Below, in pieces: positions 1 to 4,565 of a stretch of 6,776 nt of DNA; positions within the stretch are counted from its first letter, which is position 1, and every line of letters begins with the position of its first letter. This DNA is from Clostridiales bacterium. GTDB lineage: Bacteria > Bacillota_A > Clostridia > Oscillospirales > Oscillospiraceae. Position numbers and translations under genes: made by a program. The notes under the pieces are model-generated. The model was not told the origin of the DNA and ran no database searches. It worked only from the letters and a program-made list of their open reading frames with translations. The DNA lies in assembly GCA_019417795.1 (NCBI GenBank), contig DXUR01000139.1:1-6776 (forward strand), in the 5' to 3' direction.

Positions 1-12
1 TATAAGAGACAG
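1..12 (+). other. Residual Nextera/Tn5 mosaic-end adapter
   Basis: The first 12 bases, TATAAGAGACAG, are identical to the 3' end of the 19-base Tn5 mosaic end used in Nextera libraries. A perfect 12-base match exactly at the window edge is very unlikely by chance. In the reading frame of the adjacent gene fragment these bases contain a TAA stop at 3-5, as expected for non-native sequence. This is probably untrimmed adapter, meaning base 1 is a contig end. That is an inference from the match and its position. Confidence 0.88.
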
Positions 13-14
13 AA

Positions 15-200
15 GTAGTACGGAGGGGAACCTCTGACAGCAAGGTCGGCCCCTACGATCAGTATGTGTACCGCTTCAGCTTTGAAAATCAGCAGGAGAT
101 CTCAATGGATGACCGCGGAACGCTCTATACGCAGAAGGGCGGCTATACGATGACCGGGGACTTCTCCGGCGTACTGGACCTCTTGAATGGCTGGTTCTGA
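15..200 (+). CDS. C-terminal fragment of an unidentified protein (5' end missing)
   Basis: An open frame enters from the contig end and stops at TGA 198-200, giving 61 residues. There is no credible start: the first in-frame ATG is at 114 and has no ribosome binding site. The fragment is polar and aromatic, with segments such as DQYVYRFSFENQQE, and ends in GDFSGVLDLLNGWF. No transmembrane segment, LPXTG-type anchor or known motif is visible. The composition would suit an extracellular or beta-rich domain, but that is a guess and I do not recognise the family. The codons upstream of 15 fall in adapter sequence. A strong terminator about 100 bases downstream supports this being the true 3' end of a gene. 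Confidence 0.62.
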   Translation, partial: VVRRGTSDSKVGPYDQYVYRFSFENQQEISMDDRGTLYTQKGGYTMTGDFSGVLDLLNGWF

Positions 201-302
201 GCTGAGCACCGGAGCCGGGCAGAATAAATGGCAAATAGAGTCTTGCAGAGTGCGTATTCATAAATGCTGATTGAAATAGCGACAGATAAGAAAATGCTCT
301 GC

Positions 303-338
303 AAAAGTCTGCCTTCCATTTGGAAGGCAGACTTTTTT
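303..338 (+). terminator. Rho-independent terminator between convergent genes
   Basis: A perfect 11-bp stem (307-317 with 322-332) has a 4-base loop, extends through A/T pairs (303-306 with 333-336) and is followed by a run of six T (333-338). It ends the transcript of the partial gene at 15-200. Read from the - strand the same stem is followed by TTTT, so it may also stop the converging small gene at 359-490. Confidence 0.93.
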
Positions 339-358
339 CGCCTATCAGCCGGTAAGGG

Positions 359-490
359 TCAGGCTGCGCTGAACTCCTCCCGCAATTCCTCCATGGCCTC
401 GGACACATGATCCGCAGAAAAGCAGAACCGGCCGTTTTCATCATATACCTCAATGTGTCCCATCACATACCGCAGTTCAAATCGCTCCAT
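359..490 (-). CDS. Small hypothetical protein, 43 aa
   Basis: This encodes 43 residues starting MERFELRYVMGHIEVYDENG and ending in EAMEELREEFSAA. The start is the ATG at 490-488, preceded by GAAGGGG about 9 bases upstream. A longer reading from a TTG at 544 lacks a ribosome binding site and runs through a palindrome, so I reject it. The sequence reads as an alternating N-terminal beta hairpin followed by an acidic amphipathic helix, without signal peptide or membrane segment, so it is probably a cytosolic single-domain protein. I do not recognise the family. It lies 133 bases downstream of the SWIM gene on the same strand and may be read from that transcript or from its own promoter near the palindrome at 535-553. 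Confidence 0.65.
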   Translation of the reverse strand: MERFELRYVMGHIEVYDENGRFCFSADHVSEAMEELREEFSAA

Positions 491-534
491 TTTTATAACC
501 CCTTCCGTGGTGTGTTGTTTTCTGATTACATGCT

Positions 535-553
535 CAGTATACAATACATACTG
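535..553. promoter_or_regulatory. Operator-like palindrome upstream of the 43-aa gene
   Basis: CAGTAT (535-540) and ATACTG (548-553) form a perfect 6-bp inverted repeat around a 7-base A/T-rich centre. A second, shorter repeat, TGTCC/GGACA (552-556 and 565-569), overlaps its edge. The spacing suits a dimeric helix-turn-helix repressor. It lies 45-63 bases upstream of the 43-aa start, where a promoter would be expected, but I cannot assign a convincing -35/-10 pair. Confidence 0.45.
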
Positions 554-623
554 TCCTATAAAACGGACACTGTCACCAGCTGCGATCTCTGTGCGGCGTA
601 TTTTCCTCAGATCGATCTGCGGC

Positions 624-1439
624 TCAGAGCATGATACTGCCGGTTTCTCTGCCGGCCATCGCGGTATTCAGCAGCGTTTCCTTGCAGACGGCGGCGAAAT
701 ACCGACTTTCTTCAAATCTGCCCGGGTAGTGCTTCTCAATGAATGTCAGAGTTTCTTTTAGCTGCAACATGGCGGCGAACATATGCTTGCAGGCATAAGT
801 GCAGAAACAGTCGCAAACCAGATTTCTGATCTCGCCATCGATGTAGTCACATTCCAGCTCGTAGGGCTGTGTCCCTTCCACAATGGCCCGCACCCGAGTC
901 TTATCCAGAGAGATGTACCGCACCCGGTTTTCTCTGTAATAGTCATGTCCCCGCTCCGCAATGGCGTCGCTGATCTTCATGGTTTGCAGATCATTCAACT
1001 GAAAGCCGCTGCCGTCCTGTTCGGAAACAATCTCCGTATCCTCCTTCTCAGGTGCCTTGAACCAGGTGATGACCTGTTCATAAGGGAGTGCGCTGCGGTC
1101 AAAGGTGACGAAGTGCGATCCGGCAAAATGGAATTCACCGTGGACCTTCGTATCGGCGACGCTGATGACCCGCTTGTAGTCGGACAGATTGATCTTGAAG
1201 GTATAGCAGACATCCACCACATGACCGCGGAAACCTTCCAGCTTTCCATCCACGAAGACCAGATCGCCGCAGTGGAGATCAAATTGATCGTTGTAGTAGG
1301 AGAGCGTCATGTTGCGAGCAGGGAAGTGGATCAGCACCAGGGATTTGGTAGGCTTCGGCTTTCTGGAAATAACAAACCGCGCGGCAGCCTCGTGCCTGCT
1401 TTCCTTTTCAGCGGCGGAAAAAACGATCTTGAACTTCAT
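624..1439 (-). CDS. SWIM zinc-finger family protein
   Basis: This encodes 271 residues. Near the C-terminus (209-219) the sequence CDCFCTYACKH gives the Cys-x-Cys...Cys-x-His signature of a SWIM zinc finger, with metal ligands C209, C211, C217 and H219. It is followed by the helix MFAAMLQLKETLTFIEKHY, as in other SWIM proteins. The gap of five residues between the Cys-x-Cys and Cys-x-His pairs is at the short end of the range. SWIM fingers bind DNA or protein partners. The preceding block at about 145-200 (DAIAERGHDYYRENRVRYI) matches the segment that usually leads into the finger. The N-terminal 130 residues, with a compact beta-rich stretch (CGDLVFVDGKLEGFRG), are of unknown function. The start ATG follows a strong AAGGAGGGG site 4-5 bases away. 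It lies downstream of the WYL regulator on the same strand but is separated from it by a terminator. Confidence 0.88.
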   Translation of the reverse strand: MKFKIVFSAAEKESRHEAAARFVISRKPKPTKSLVLIHFPARNMTLSYYNDQFDLHCGDLVFVDGKLEGFRGHVVDVCYTFKINLSDYKRVISVADTKVHGEFHFAGSHFVTFDRSALPYEQVITWFKAPEKEDTEIVSEQDGSGFQLNDLQTMKISDAIAERGHDYYRENRVRYISLDKTRVRAIVEGTQPYELECDYIDGEIRNLVCDCFCTYACKHMFAAMLQLKETLTFIEKHYPGRFEESRYFAAVCKETLLNTAMAGRETGSIML

Positions 1440-1453
1440 AAAACCCCTCCTTC

Positions 1454-1488
1454 AAAATGATCGGGTGTCCTTCCAGTGTCATCATTTT
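1454..1488 (-). promoter_or_regulatory. Inverted repeat in the SWIM gene leader
   Basis: AAAATGAT (1454-1461) and ATCATTTT (1481-1488) are perfect 8-bp arms around a 19-base spacer. The gene-proximal arm abuts the AAGGAGGGG ribosome binding site. The distal arm overlaps TAAAAT on the - strand, a possible -10, although no good -35 accompanies it. It could be an operator or an A/T-rich hairpin in the mRNA leader. Only the repeat itself is directly seen. Confidence 0.4.
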
Positions 1489-1523
1489 ACAATCTTACCT
1501 GTCCCAATAACCGGACTGCGACG

Positions 1524-1559
1524 AAAAAACGGCTCTGACCGTAATGGTCAGAGCCGCTT
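1524..1559 (-). terminator. Rho-independent terminator after the WYL regulator gene
   Basis: On the - strand an 11-bp perfect stem (CGGCTCTGACC type arms, 1556-1546 with 1540-1530) with a 5-base loop is followed by six T (1529-1524). It begins about 20 bases after the stop codon of the WYL regulator gene and separates it from the SWIM gene, so the SWIM gene needs its own promoter or readthrough. Confidence 0.93.
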
Positions 1560-1580
1560 GATCTGAATTTGATTCAGTTT

Positions 1581-2579
1581 TTATGCCTGCGGGCCGTAAA
1601 GTGCCGCGACGGAGCCGATATGCGCCTTCATGCCTGCCACAACATGAGCGGGTCCTACGATCTGCGCTTGGGGGCCAAAACCCAGCACCCACGCAAAGAA
1701 CTGAGGGCTGACCACCACATCCGTCCGGACGGTGAAATGGGCCGGGCCGTCGGGGACGATGAATACTTCGCTGCCCAGCCGGTCCAGAACGGCGCCTACC
1801 AGGTGATTTTCAAACCGCATCTGTACCTTGATCTCTTCGCCGGTGAACATACCGAAGGTTTTGCGGGTGTAGACAGCCATGTCCAGCGCCTGATAGACCT
1901 CCTGACCGTCCCGCTCCTCATCCAGCGTGGAGATCTTCTCCATCTTATCCACGCGGTAGTGCTTGATGATCCCGGCCTCAGAGTCATAGGCCACCAGATA
2001 GTAGTTTTCATCGTCCCAGGTCATGGCGAAGGGACTGACTACATAGTATGCGCCGCCGTGGCGGTACTGCCGCTCCTTGGCCACATTGTACTCAAAGTAC
2101 AGAAACCGGATCTTCCGGTTATTGGAGATGCCGTTGTGAATCTCATCCACATTGTAGTAGATGGACTCGTTCATGGTCTTGATGCGGTTTTTCACAAAGA
2201 CCTGCCGGTGAAGAAGCTGGGCGCTGTGTACGCTGGCTAACGTCTCAATCTTCTTGATGAGGGACGCGGTCTTTTTGTGGGTGATGAATTTGGAGGACTG
2301 CACACTGTCCACCAGCAGCTTCAGCTCCGGCAGCTCAAAGGTGTGGCTTGCCACATAATAGCCGAACACGCGGCCCCGCTTGCATTCCTCAATATCCATG
2401 CCGAAGGTGCGCAGCGCCTCGATGTCATCGTAAATGCTTTTGCGCTCTGCGGCGATGCCGTTGGACTCTAAGTATTGAATCATCTGATTGACTGTAATCG
2501 GGTGCTCCTCGTCGGAGTTCTGAAGCAGATAATTCATGACATGAAGTAATTTCAATTTCTGGAAAGAGGATCTGGCCAT
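1581..2579 (-). CDS. WYL-domain transcriptional regulator (YafY type)
   Basis: This encodes 332 residues with the full three-part layout of the family. Residues about 5-75 form an N-terminal winged helix-turn-helix, with the recognition region near RKSIYDDIEALRTFGMDIEE. Residues about 143-212 form the WYL domain, in which the name-giving tripeptide is YYL (193-195, in NYYLVAYDSEAG), preceded by YYVVSPFAMTWDD. Residues about 248-325 form the C-terminal WCX-like extension. WYL domains are thought to sense nucleotide or nucleic-acid ligands and adjust DNA binding; the ligand here is unknown. The start ATG follows AAAGGTGG at normal spacing. The gene diverges from the coiled-coil gene at 2828 and precedes the SWIM gene, either of which could be a target. 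Its promoter overlaps a palindrome and its leader can hide the ribosome binding site, suggesting autoregulation or RNA-level control. Confidence 0.92.
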   Translation of the reverse strand: MARSSFQKLKLLHVMNYLLQNSDEEHPITVNQMIQYLESNGIAAERKSIYDDIEALRTFGMDIEECKRGRVFGYYVASHTFELPELKLLVDSVQSSKFITHKKTASLIKKIETLASVHSAQLLHRQVFVKNRIKTMNESIYYNVDEIHNGISNNRKIRFLYFEYNVAKERQYRHGGAYYVVSPFAMTWDDENYYLVAYDSEAGIIKHYRVDKMEKISTLDEERDGQEVYQALDMAVYTRKTFGMFTGEEIKVQMRFENHLVGAVLDRLGSEVFIVPDGPAHFTVRTDVVVSPQFFAWVLGFGPQAQIVGPAHVVAGMKAHIGSVAALYGPQA

Positions 2580-2581
2580 AT

Positions 2582-2624
2582 AGGTTCCACCTTTCTGCGC
2601 CCGGATCAGCAGGTGTGAACCTGC
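2582..2624 (-). promoter_or_regulatory. Leader hairpin that can sequester the WYL gene ribosome binding site
   Basis: In the - strand transcript, AGGTTC-A-CACCT (2622-2611) can pair with AGGTGGAACCT (2592-2582). This makes 11 bp with one bulged A and an 18-base loop, and it buries the AGGTGG ribosome binding site two bases before the start ATG. The same upstream arm can instead form a compact perfect hairpin, GCAGGT/ACCTGC with a 4-base loop (2609-2624), which leaves the ribosome binding site free. The two folds exclude each other. Whether they act as an RNA switch, a thermosensor or simply a DNA operator is inference. Confidence 0.5.
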
Positions 2625-2685
2625 AACTGGATTGCTTCATATTCAGATGGCGTTCTGCCTTGTATCGCGCAATGTCTTTACGTTC

Positions 2686-2715
2686 ATTGTAGAATGAAAT
2701 GTGAGCTTCTGTCAA
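2686..2715 (-). promoter_or_regulatory. Sigma-A promoter of the WYL regulator
   Basis: On the - strand a perfect TTGACA (2715-2710) is followed after 18 bases by TACAAT (2691-2686). This predicts a start near 2679 and a leader of about 100 nt. An inverted repeat, TTCATT (2683-2688) and AATGAA (2693-2698), covers the -10, a position where a bound repressor would block RNA polymerase. Confidence 0.8.
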
Positions 2716-2756
2716 TGGATAGACGATCCAACGGTAGCGCCCCTTACTGTACCGAC

Positions 2757-2785
2757 TATACAAGCGCACCCGACCGTGTTATACT
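2757..2785 (+). promoter_or_regulatory. Probable promoter of the coiled-coil gene
   Basis: TATACA (2757-2762, four of six matches to the -35 consensus), a 17-base spacer and TATACT (2780-2785, five of six to the -10) lie about 45 bases upstream of the start codon. The promoter is divergent from the WYL promoter, with about 40 bases between the two -35 elements. Confidence 0.6.
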
Positions 2786-2827
2786 ATTAAAAAATTCAAT
2801 ACATGCAGATAGAGGAAAGAGAGGCAG

Positions 2828-3343
2828 ATGGAAATGAACTACACCTCCGCACAGGCCAACAAGCTGCTGAAAAAACTGAATGACGAGTATACCGCGTTGC
2901 TGGACAAGGAGACCCGCAGCCGGGACTTCCGGGCTGCCATGGGGGAGGATGTCGAGTCCGTTCGGCCTGTCTACGATTACGCTGAAACGCAGATCCGTCT
3001 CGCAGAGTTGGAAGCGAAAATCCGCAAGCTCAAGCACGCCATCAACATTTTTAACGCCACGCAGACCGTGGACAGCTTTGACATGACCATCGACGAGCTG
3101 CTGGTCTACATTCCTCAGCTCACCAAGCGGAAAAGCAAGCTGCTGGAGATGAAAAGCCGACTGCCCAAGGAGCGTGTGGAGGAGCAGTACGGCCGCCAGT
3201 CCAGCATCATCGACTACACCTACGCCAACTATGACATCGCGGCGGTGGAGGCCGACTATGAGAAAGCTGCCGATGAACTGTCCCGTGCCCAGCTTGCGCT
3301 GGACGCGGTGAATCAGCGGGAAACCTTTGAGCTTGAAGAATGA
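2828..3343 (+). CDS. Coiled-coil protein of unknown function, 171 aa
   Basis: The protein is charged and almost entirely helical. Heptad-like stretches lie at about 5-30, 50-75 (LAELEAKIRKLKHAI), 98-115 and 138-165 (VEADYEKAADELSRAQLALD), broken by a loop at about 116-137 rich in Tyr (IIDYTYANYD). There is no signal peptide or membrane segment, so it is expected in the cytosol. The order of elements (helical pair, INxxNAT, a 'TIDELL' helix, a beta-like insert, a final long helix) recalls DIP1984/septicolysin-like proteins, but that is a weak resemblance from memory. The start is uncertain: ATG at 2828 or ATG at 2834. GAGG at 2821-2824 sits 9 bases before the latter, which I slightly prefer (starting MNYTSAQANK). 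It diverges from the WYL regulator and might be controlled by it. Confidence 0.82.
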   Translation: MEMNYTSAQANKLLKKLNDEYTALLDKETRSRDFRAAMGEDVESVRPVYDYAETQIRLAELEAKIRKLKHAINIFNATQTVDSFDMTIDELLVYIPQLTKRKSKLLEMKSRLPKERVEEQYGRQSSIIDYTYANYDIAAVEADYEKAADELSRAQLALDAVNQRETFELEE

Positions 3344-3654
3344 CCGCTTTCCGTCGCTTCACACGAATGTCCGACCATTTTTGATCCAATCACGATCTCT
3401 GCGTGTGTTCAGCGTTCAGAGACAGAGAATCGGTTATTTTTGCGGTTATCCGTTATGCGGCCTGTGTTTATGGTTTACGGGGAACATTTACCGGCAGCAT
3501 CGGTGAAGCGAGAAAACTTTTTGGGGCCGAAGTACGGTTATAGGCCCTGACTATTTACAGTGGGGAAATGTTCGTTTTGCGGAACTCCAAATTGAGCGTG
3601 AACTGTCCAAAATGGCGGAATTATGTTGAACAGTGAAAATAGGAGGTAACGAAA
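3344..3654. other. Gene-poor stretch with one possible coding remnant
   Basis: About 310 bases, more A/T-rich than the flanks, hold no complete gene. A start-less open stretch at 3507-3629 (+) ends in RFAELQIERELSKMAELC followed by TGA. It reads like the C-terminus of a real protein, so it may be the debris of a lost gene, at low confidence. A weak 6-bp hairpin (3396-3401 with 3417-3422, 15-base loop) has no proper T-run, so I see no convincing terminator after the coiled-coil gene. Confidence 0.35.
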
Positions 3655-3816
3655 ATGAAATGGTTTATGTTCTGCGTCGCAATGAATTTTATAGCAGCCA
3701 TTGTACTGATTGGAGCCGGCGCAACGGAACTGAATAATTTAGGAACGAGTGTTCCGGCGCTTTTGTGTGTTGCTGCCGGTATATGTGGACTGATCGAAAT
3801 TAGAAAGAACAAGTGA
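3655..3816 (+). CDS. Small two-helix membrane protein, 53 aa
   Basis: The ATG lies 8 bases after a perfect AGGAGG (3641-3646), the best ribosome binding site in this part of the window. The 53-residue product has two hydrophobic segments, about 3-22 (FMFCVAMNFIAAIVLIGAG) and 32-48 (SVPALLCVAAGICGLIE). They are joined by a short polar turn (TELNNLGT) and followed by a basic tail, IRKNK. This fits a hairpin in the cytoplasmic membrane with both ends on the inside. I do not recognise a family. The codons are more A/T-rich than those of the neighbours. The gene for a YccF-type membrane protein follows after 123 bases on the same strand, so the two may share a transcript. Its shortness makes it easy to miss. 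Confidence 0.75.
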   Translation: MKWFMFCVAMNFIAAIVLIGAGATELNNLGTSVPALLCVAAGICGLIEIRKNK

Positions 3817-3939
3817 TGGAATTACAATCGTTTGCTTACCGGACGCTGTCGCTGCCAAGGCACTCAAACAAGCGGCAGCCTGTTTTCACAAGGCGGATTG
3901 AACACAATACGAAAAGAAAAAACGAAAGGGGAAAGGAAT

Positions 3940-4299
3940 ATGACAGTGATCGGCAATATTCTATGGTTTCTGTTTGGTGGACTGATCGGCGGACTTGCGT
4001 GGGTGCTGGCCGGATGCCTGTGGTGTGTGACCATCATCGGTATTCCCGTCGGACTGCAATGCTTCAAGTTTGCAAGTCTCGCCTTTTTCCCTTTCGGAAA
4101 AGAGGTCATATATGGGGGCGGCGGATTTTCCTTTCTGGTGAACCTGATTTGGATCGTATTCTTCGGCTTTGAACTGGCGATCGGCTATGTCATTCTTGGC
4201 TGCCTCTGGTGCATAACACTCCTTGGCATCCCCATCGGAAAGCAGTGCTTCAAAATGGCAAAGCTGTCGCTGATGCCCTTCGGCGCGTCGGTGATCTGA
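3940..4299 (+). CDS. yccF: YccF domain-containing inner membrane protein
   Basis: This encodes 119 residues with two copies of the YccF/DUF307 unit: GCLWCVTIIGIPVGLQCFK (26-44) with a trailing FFPFG, and GCLWCITLLGIPIGKQCFK (87-105) with a trailing LMPFG. Over 29 aligned positions 19 are identical, so the gene arose by an old internal duplication, as is typical of the family. Hydrophobic stretches at about 5-25, 28-50, 63-85 and 88-100 make it an integral membrane protein. Its function is not established in any organism I know of. The start is the ATG at 3940, 8 bases after AAAGGGG. A longer in-frame reading from 3832 would add a polar, basic 36-residue extension without a ribosome binding site, which is unlikely. 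No clear terminator follows. Confidence 0.92.
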   Translation: MTVIGNILWFLFGGLIGGLAWVLAGCLWCVTIIGIPVGLQCFKFASLAFFPFGKEVIYGGGGFSFLVNLIWIVFFGFELAIGYVILGCLWCITLLGIPIGKQCFKMAKLSLMPFGASVI

Positions 4300-4328
4300 C
4301 CGGGACCGGACAGGATCGACCGTCTCTC

Positions 4329-4357
4329 TTGCATTGTCAGCCACGCCATGCTATAAT
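4329..4357 (+). promoter_or_regulatory. Extended -10 promoter of the first MATE gene
   Basis: A perfect TATAAT (4352-4357) is preceded by TGC, an extended -10 element. TTGCAT (4329-4334), 17 bases upstream, is a weak -35, as is usual for extended -10 promoters. The start would be near 4364, giving a leader of about 107 nt. A palindrome, ACAAA-A-TTTGT (4364-4374), covers the predicted start site and could be a repressor operator. Confidence 0.7.
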
Positions 4358-4400
4358 ACTCCTACAAAATTTGTGACGTGGGGTTTTCAAGGCGTTTGAT

Positions 4401-4565
4401 ATGCTGCTTTTGACCACGCAATTGTGCAGAACAATTGCGTGGTTTTGTTCTGCGATTTTCAGGAGGACACATGAACGAGAATCAAAAATTAGGAACCATC
4501 ATGAAAGAGCTGATCCGGTTCAGCCTGCCGCTGATCCTCAGCGGTGTGCTGCAGCAGCTCTATAA
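4401..4565 (+). CDS. Possible leader reading frame ahead of the MATE gene
   Basis: An ATG at 4401 lies 8 bases after AAGG and opens a 54-codon frame starting MLLLTTQLCRTIAWFC. It runs through both arms of the terminator-like hairpin and then past the MATE start in another frame. It begins only about 37 bases after the predicted transcription start. A ribosome translating or stalled on codons 4-9 would cover the 5' arm of the hairpin, which is the geometry used by antibiotic-inducible leader peptides. The downstream half of the frame simply overlaps the MATE gene and need not be functional. This is an inference from position only. Confidence 0.3.
   Translation: MLLLTTQLCRTIAWFCSAIFRRTHERESKIRNHHERADPVQPAADPQRCAAAAL
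4413..4449 (+). terminator. Terminator-like hairpin in the MATE leader (possible attenuator)
   Basis: A perfect 13-bp stem, ACCACGCAATTGT (4413-4425) with its complement (4431-4443), has a 5-base loop and continues into TTTTGTT (4443-4449). It ends only 21 bases before the MATE start codon and lies downstream of the promoter at 4329-4357, so it would terminate the MATE transcript itself unless disrupted. Upstream bases 4368-4381 (AATT...CGTGG) can pair with 4414-4423 in the 5' arm, a candidate antiterminator. It could alternatively serve only to end readthrough from yccF. Confidence 0.72.

Noticed and set aside
783..1460. 225-codon + strand frame
   Set aside because: It lies antisense to the SWIM gene, which has a recognisable domain and a strong ribosome binding site.
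1569..2240. 223-codon + strand frame
   Set aside because: It is antisense to the WYL regulator and has no start signal.
2609..2624. tRNA T-arm-like sequence (GCAGG, TTCACA, CCTGC)
   Set aside because: The loop is one base short, and no acceptor, D or anticodon arms fit around it.
3396..3422. Hairpin after the coiled-coil gene as a terminator
   Set aside because: The stem is only 6 bp with a 15-base loop and no adjoining T-run.
3418..3425. Second adapter-like match (AGAGACAG)
   Set aside because: Only 8 bases match and it lies inside continuous sequence, so chance explains it.
3813..4172. 119-codon frame overlapping the 53-aa gene stop and most of yccF
   Set aside because: It starts at GTG without a ribosome binding site, and its Arg/Cys-rich product is the frame-shifted shadow of yccF.
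4334..4357. TTGTCA as the -35 of the first MATE promoter
   Set aside because: The spacer to TATAAT would be only 12 bases; TTGCAT with 17 bases and the extended -10 fits better.
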